Positions 60,129 to 64,000 of a stretch of 64,000 bases of DNA are shown piece by piece; position 1 is the stretch's first letter; each line of letters opens with the position of its first letter. Source of the stretch: Onthophagus taurus (taxonomy: Eukaryota; Arthropoda; Insecta; Coleoptera; Scarabaeidae); the NCBI RefSeq assembly GCF_036711975.1, contig NC_091967.1, positions 2,294,001 to 2,358,000 of the forward strand, written 5' to 3'. The notes below the pieces were generated by a model. The model saw only the letters and a program-made list of their open reading frames with translations, was not told the DNA's origin and made no database searches. Position numbers and translations under genes: made by a program.

Positions 60129-60168
60129 ACTCCTGAAGATGCTCCGAAAGGAGCGAAACCGGTAGAGT
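60129..60168 (+). ncRNA. Hammerhead-like ribozyme core, 5' terminal repeat of the Penelope-like element
   Basis: Same core as at the other end but on the plus strand, with a perfect four-pair stem I ACTC/GAGT. The minus-strand element transcript would contain its antisense here and the sense form only at the other end. Confidence 0.6.
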
Positions 60169-60218
60169 GATAATAAACACATTTCACCTTTAAGTGCAAA
60201 ATTTGTTTAATTGAATTA

Positions 60219-60754
60219 CCCAGGTGAAAAGAAAACAAAAATGAATATTTTAATAATGTAGTTTAAAAAAATTCGAGTTTTCTTGAAAATTCTCATACAA
60301 TCTCCGAGGAAGTTCATTATTCCCAGCATTATCTGTATAAGATTATACAGAGAATATTGAAGTAAAGGTTATAATACGCTGTTTATTAAAACGGAGTGTT
60401 TCAAAGCTCTTGCTGAAAGCAGCGCGCTAACAAGCGAATTGAAACATAAAACTATTGGTGGGTTAGAGATGTTATCTTAATTAAGTTTTCATCGTTTGAG
60501 AGAATTATTTCAATACAAATTTCAGGAAAAATATCATGCTCATAGAAAATCTTTTTAAAATAAAATTAAAAATATAGAATTTTAAAAAATCGTATCTCAT
60601 GGACGAATTGAGATATCATTATAAAATAAAGATCATTTTAAAACGAATTTAATGTGCAATAAATAATTTTTTAATCAAGCTCTGCATATTTGGTTGTTAT
60701 AGACTTGAAATATAAATTATAAAAAATTTTTGTAGGAAATGTTGCAAGTTTAAA
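60219..60754. other. Spacer right of the Penelope-like element
   Basis: A+T-rich, nothing recognised. Confidence 0.3.
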
Positions 60755-60870
60755 TATTTTCAAGTGTTACGGTGTTACCAACTGCTTTTATTTTTGAGAA
60801 AAAAAAAAGATTAAAAACGCGAATTACAAAAAATAGCATAAAAAACACGTTTCATAAGACTTAAAGCACT
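60755..60870. mobile_element. Right part of a TTTTGTAATTCGCG MITE
   Basis: TTTTCAAGTGTTA, CGCGAATTACAAAAAATAGC and CACGTTTCATAA are shared with 10385-10515. It pairs with the left part at 54832-54925. Confidence 0.65.
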
Positions 60871-61789
60871 CATTTATTAAAAAAAAATTAAATTCAAACG
60901 TGTCTTACGAAACTTGTTTTTTTAATAGACTATTTTATGCATATGCGTTGCAAAATATCGAAGAGGTGTAGAATTACTAAAGCAAAATTCCGACCGGAAA
61001 TTCGCCGTCACGATCCGATGTAGATAAAAAGTAAGGGTTTACAGGAAGCGATTTTTAAATGACGTCGACGTTGCGTTAGAATTCAATTATTGTTTCGCAA
61101 CTCAGAATGCCGTAGTCAGCCGCTGCGTCACGTGTGCATGAATATGTATTCACCCTTAGGATTTTCTAAGAGGATCAATATGCATTTTTATGAAACGCGT
61201 TTTTATTATTTTTACATATAACGCGAACTATGTATATTTTAAATCCAAGCATCATCTATTTTAAACTCAACAATATGTTCATAACATTCTGTGCTCTCTT
61301 TTTATGTTACATACTTTGTATCACCACTTCACATGAAACGTTGCATGTATAAACGTAATTATCCACATACAACTTTGCGTGTACACTATCACCATTAATA
61401 AATTCCATTTCATTTTAAACGTTATACATAAATTCTATTAAAATCAACAAATACACCAAATAACAGAAAAAAATCAAACTTGAAAAAGTAATTTCGTGAA
61501 AAAGTGGTTCACTTTTGTTCTGCAGGACTGTTTAAATTGCTAACAACTCGCTTCGTGACCCACTTTTCCTCCGAATCCATCGTTATAATCCAGCCCATCA
61601 ACTATTTACACGGGATAAAACATCGAGCTTTTAAAGTCTCACAATGAAGCTAAAGTGCGGACACCTGCGGAAATTTTGATTACGCCTGGTGAAGCTCATC
61701 ACTTAACTGATTAATTTTTTTTTAATGAAATTAACCATACAATTCAAAAATGAATATTATCTAAATTCAACTCAAGGTGCTTTCTGAAA
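60871..61789. other. Intergenic, nothing assigned
   Basis: No coding sequence or repeat family recognised. 60980-61150 is richer in CpG than its surroundings. Confidence 0.3.
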
Positions 61790-62110
61790 ATGCAACATTC
61801 CTAAACAATATCTAAACCGGGAAAGAACACGATTTCTGAAAGAATTTTACTGGAGCGAATGCAAGAAGAAGCAGAAATTAATCAATCTGGATTCCGAAAA
61901 ATCAATTTGGATTTAGGGAAAGTAAAGCAGCTATACAACACGCGGCGAGTTTCATTAGTACGTTGGATAGTCTAGGAGATGGTATTTGATGTTGACTTCG
62001 TCTGGAAAAGTGGGTTGCTCACAAAGATGATCAAAGCCAAGCTGGAAGAGAACCTAATCAAAATGACGGCTTCTTTTTTTCAAGAATAAGTACTTCTGAT
62101 ATGCTGGAAG
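61790..62110 (+). pseudogene. LINE reverse transcriptase fragment
   Basis: Plus strand, with frame changes: NQFGFRESKAAIQHAASF, the conserved block near the start of the palm domain of Jockey/I-type LINE reverse transcriptases, then DFVWKSGLL. Short and decayed. Confidence 0.6.
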
Positions 62111-62129
62111 CTATAAAGAAAAAGACGAG

Positions 62130-62900
62130 GTATGTATGTAGCTTCACGTGGAGGTGAAGTCCTTCACAGCACTTAAGTTCCAGCGGTCCCTTTGTACATT
62201 CCCACATTTTACAGTTCAATCAGGGATCAGAAAACCAACCCAAGGTTTTAATGAACGTTAATATAGAACAGAACGGTATGTTCTTTATATCCGAAATTCC
62301 TACTATGCCTACTTCAATGCCTACTAACCGCCAGCATAGCCTGTCTGCTACCTGTGCAGATTACAACATTTCTGCCAACTTTTTTGAACTCGATGATCAC
62401 ATTGGTTGCTACATTTATAGCAGTTATTTCGGCCTGAACAGTCGTGCAGTACGACCCTAGCGAAGTGAAAAGGTATAGCTAAAGATCGCGCGAGAAAATT
62501 TCGGCTCCGGAGCTTCCAGCCTTCTTTAATCCATCAGTGTAGATGGTCTGGTTGTTCTGAAGAAGTTGTTCTGGGGTATCGTTTCAATGCCAAAGACTAT
62601 TCCTATTTTTACAATCTGCTTATTATCCACTGACCGCAATCGAAGCAACGCCATCACGGTCACCTCCCTGATAAAAATATCTAGGGGCACCACTAGAAGG
62701 GCAATATCTATTGCCCTTCGACACTGGGTAAGCACAATCGTTGCCTTTCTGGTTTTGCAACTAATGTGTGATTTCCAAGTTAGTCCTTTGTACAAGATAA
62801 CGTCAAGATATGTCACCTCTGGAGCAAAGGTTAATGAACAGTTGCAGAAATGGTTTGGTGTTAAGTGTCTCAGTTTGCCAACAATCTAAAAAAGAAAGAA
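62130..62900 (-). pseudogene. LINE fragment, reverse transcriptase end to RNase H
   Basis: Minus strand: VTYLDVILYKGLTWKSHI and TRKATIVLTQCRRAI (linker after the reverse transcriptase in R1/Jockey-type LINEs, usual form YLGVILD..LTWKPHI), then an RNase H-like part near 62460-62280 (VQAEITAI). Multiple stops. Opposite in orientation to the fragment on its left. Confidence 0.6.
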
Positions 62901-63817
62901 GAAGAAGAACATGTAAATAATTGTAAAATAATTAAGATAAATTGACATTAACTAAAATAAAATAAACATTATAAATAGTTAATTATTCTTACAAGTCTTT
63001 AACATTAGAAGTAAATTAAATGCTGGAATCTAGACGTTAAGTGTGATAAAGTAATCCAATTACAATGAAAAACGTTCGTAATTCTACCTTGGTTACTTCA
63101 AAAATGGGGGGAAAAAGATCGTTTTAGAAAATTAACGATTGTTATAACTTACCCATAAAAAGAAAAAATAATGTCACCATTAAAACCAATAATTTTAGAA
63201 TTGGTCAATTTTGTTCCTCATTTCATGGTTAAATTAACTTACGAGATTCTACTGATATAAACGTATATGTCAAATCGTTTCCATCAATCCATGATGCTTC
63301 AAATCATTCTTAGTGTTGAGTAAATACAAGTGAGGACTCTGGTGAGCTTAGAAAACGAACAAGGAATAGCGAAGGAACCCTTCGGCGCGGCACAAATCCT
63401 TCTTTTGTGCCCTATTTGCAGAGACAGCATTCCGCAACGTGCCTAAGACCACCTACAGAGCACGCGGAACTTGTCACCTGCTACCTGCGGACCTTTTATT
63501 ACCGCTTTCCATTCCGTTGCTCCCGCTCCGTGAAGTGTAAAATGTGAGGGAGGTTCGTTTCAAGCCTGTTAGAATCGCGTGATGCGGGCCTCCTTATATA
63601 ATATAACAATGAAACGACCAATTCCAAACAACGGTTTGGGACGTAAACATTTTCTTTGTCCTGGCCAAAAGAGTTTAATCGATCAATGTGACGTAAAGAA
63701 TTGGTTCGTTTAATTAGAAATTGAGCGAAAGATTTTATGGGATTATTAATAAATCACGTTAATTTATTTCCTTTTTATGTTCTCCCACTGATCTTTAAGA
63801 TTTAGACAGTAACAATC
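62901..63817. promoter_or_regulatory. Upstream region of the last gene
   Basis: 63340-63600 is clearly richer in G and C than its surroundings and is followed by TATATAATAT at 63595-63604, a possible TATA box about 220 bases before the start codon at 63818. This is suggestive only. Confidence 0.3.
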
Positions 63818-64000
63818 ATGAAACTTTTACTATATTTAGCAATCTTTTATTTCAAAAATGTAAGGGAACATTATTAACATTTATTTTTAATTTAAATTCT
63901 TTTTTAGGCACTAATCCAATCACTTCGTGACGATTTAGAACAAAATTTGGATTTAAATTCAATATTAAAAAGTAAAAATTGGATTCCTTTAGGCTGGGTT
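63818..64000 (+). CDS. Secreted protein, 5' end only (cut by window end)
   Basis: Exon 1 is 63818-63859 (MKLLLYLAIFYFKN), with a GTAAGG donor in phase 0. Exon 2 starts at 63908 after TTTTTTAG and is open to the window end: ALIQSLRDDLEQNLDLNSIL then KSKNWIPLGWV. The first about 18 residues form a signal peptide. Exon 1 is 14 codons and ends in phase 0, the same plan as the three peptide genes at 55285-56391 (13-21 codons). Identity cannot be told from 45 residues. Confidence 0.5.

Larger units (their letters stand above)
56808..60218 (-). mobile_element. Penelope-like retroelement, broken
   Basis: Ends are about 91-base repeats in inverted orientation (56809-56900 and 60127-60218), each with a hammerhead-like core. 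On the minus strand, from 60180: an N-terminal Lys/Glu-rich region that starts inside the terminal repeat (60180-59521); the reverse transcriptase (59482-58571) with RLYALPKLHK, FIILSFDIVNLYTNIP, EEGLPMGSPLSSL and YVDDILV; and the GIY-YIG endonuclease (about 57950-57511) with GVYILECDTCKAAYIGETG. Two MITEs are inserted (57181-57440 and 57963-58286). Apart from these it shows only a few breaks, so it is a moderately young fossil. Inverted terminal repeats are known for this group. Confidence 0.88.

Overview
The window is A+T-rich animal DNA, almost certainly from an insect. Its genes are split by short GT-AG introns of about 40-60 bases, the products match insect orthologues, and the transposon mix (pogo/Tigger, mariner, Penelope-like, CR1/Jockey LINEs, MITEs) is typical of beetle-like genomes. 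The order is an inference. No rRNA, tRNA, CRISPR array or bacterial operon was seen.

Layout, left to right: an RNF212/Vilya-type meiotic RING protein (917-2250, minus); the inositol polyphosphate 5-phosphatase OCRL (3121-11437, plus), whose intron 8 is a 4.7 kb transposon trap; a selenoprotein M-like ER protein (11591-11985, minus) tail to tail with OCRL; an 8 kb block of nested elements (12.3-20.0 kb); proteasome ATPase Rpt6/PSMC5 (20144-21757, minus); a 175-bp satellite; the CDK11/PITSLRE kinase (24701-27228, plus); a second nested-element block (27.3-34.4 kb) that includes an apparently intact spliced DNA transposon; NECAP (35447-36484, minus); foldback repeats; the ER ubiquitin ligase RNF185/RNF5 (39058-40063, minus); axonemal dynein intermediate chain DNAI4/WDR78 (41017-43215, plus); a 303/154-bp satellite; a Star-like membrane protein (48754-49816, minus); a 190-bp satellite; three tiny two-exon genes for secreted peptides (55285-56391); a Penelope-like element (56808-60218); LINE scraps; and the start of another secreted-protein gene cut by the window end (63818-64000).

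The host genes are mostly unrelated housekeeping or cell-biology genes and do not form a pathway. OCRL and NECAP both act in clathrin and endosomal traffic, and RNF185, SELENOM and Star are ER or secretory proteins, but they are neighbours only in a loose sense.

The most unusual content is: (1) three clustered paralogous secreted mini-proteins, two with an identical CxCxxxCxC core and one in which the inner cysteine pair is replaced; (2) hammerhead-ribozyme-like cores with palindromic stem III at the inverted ends of the Penelope-like element, at the ends of a gutted relative in OCRL intron 8, and inside a 227-bp insertion with a perfect 13-bp target duplication; (3) a 2.1 kb DNA transposon with about 32-bp inverted ends, an ATTT target duplication and one spliced ~590-residue protein; (4) several nestings whose order can be read from target duplications.
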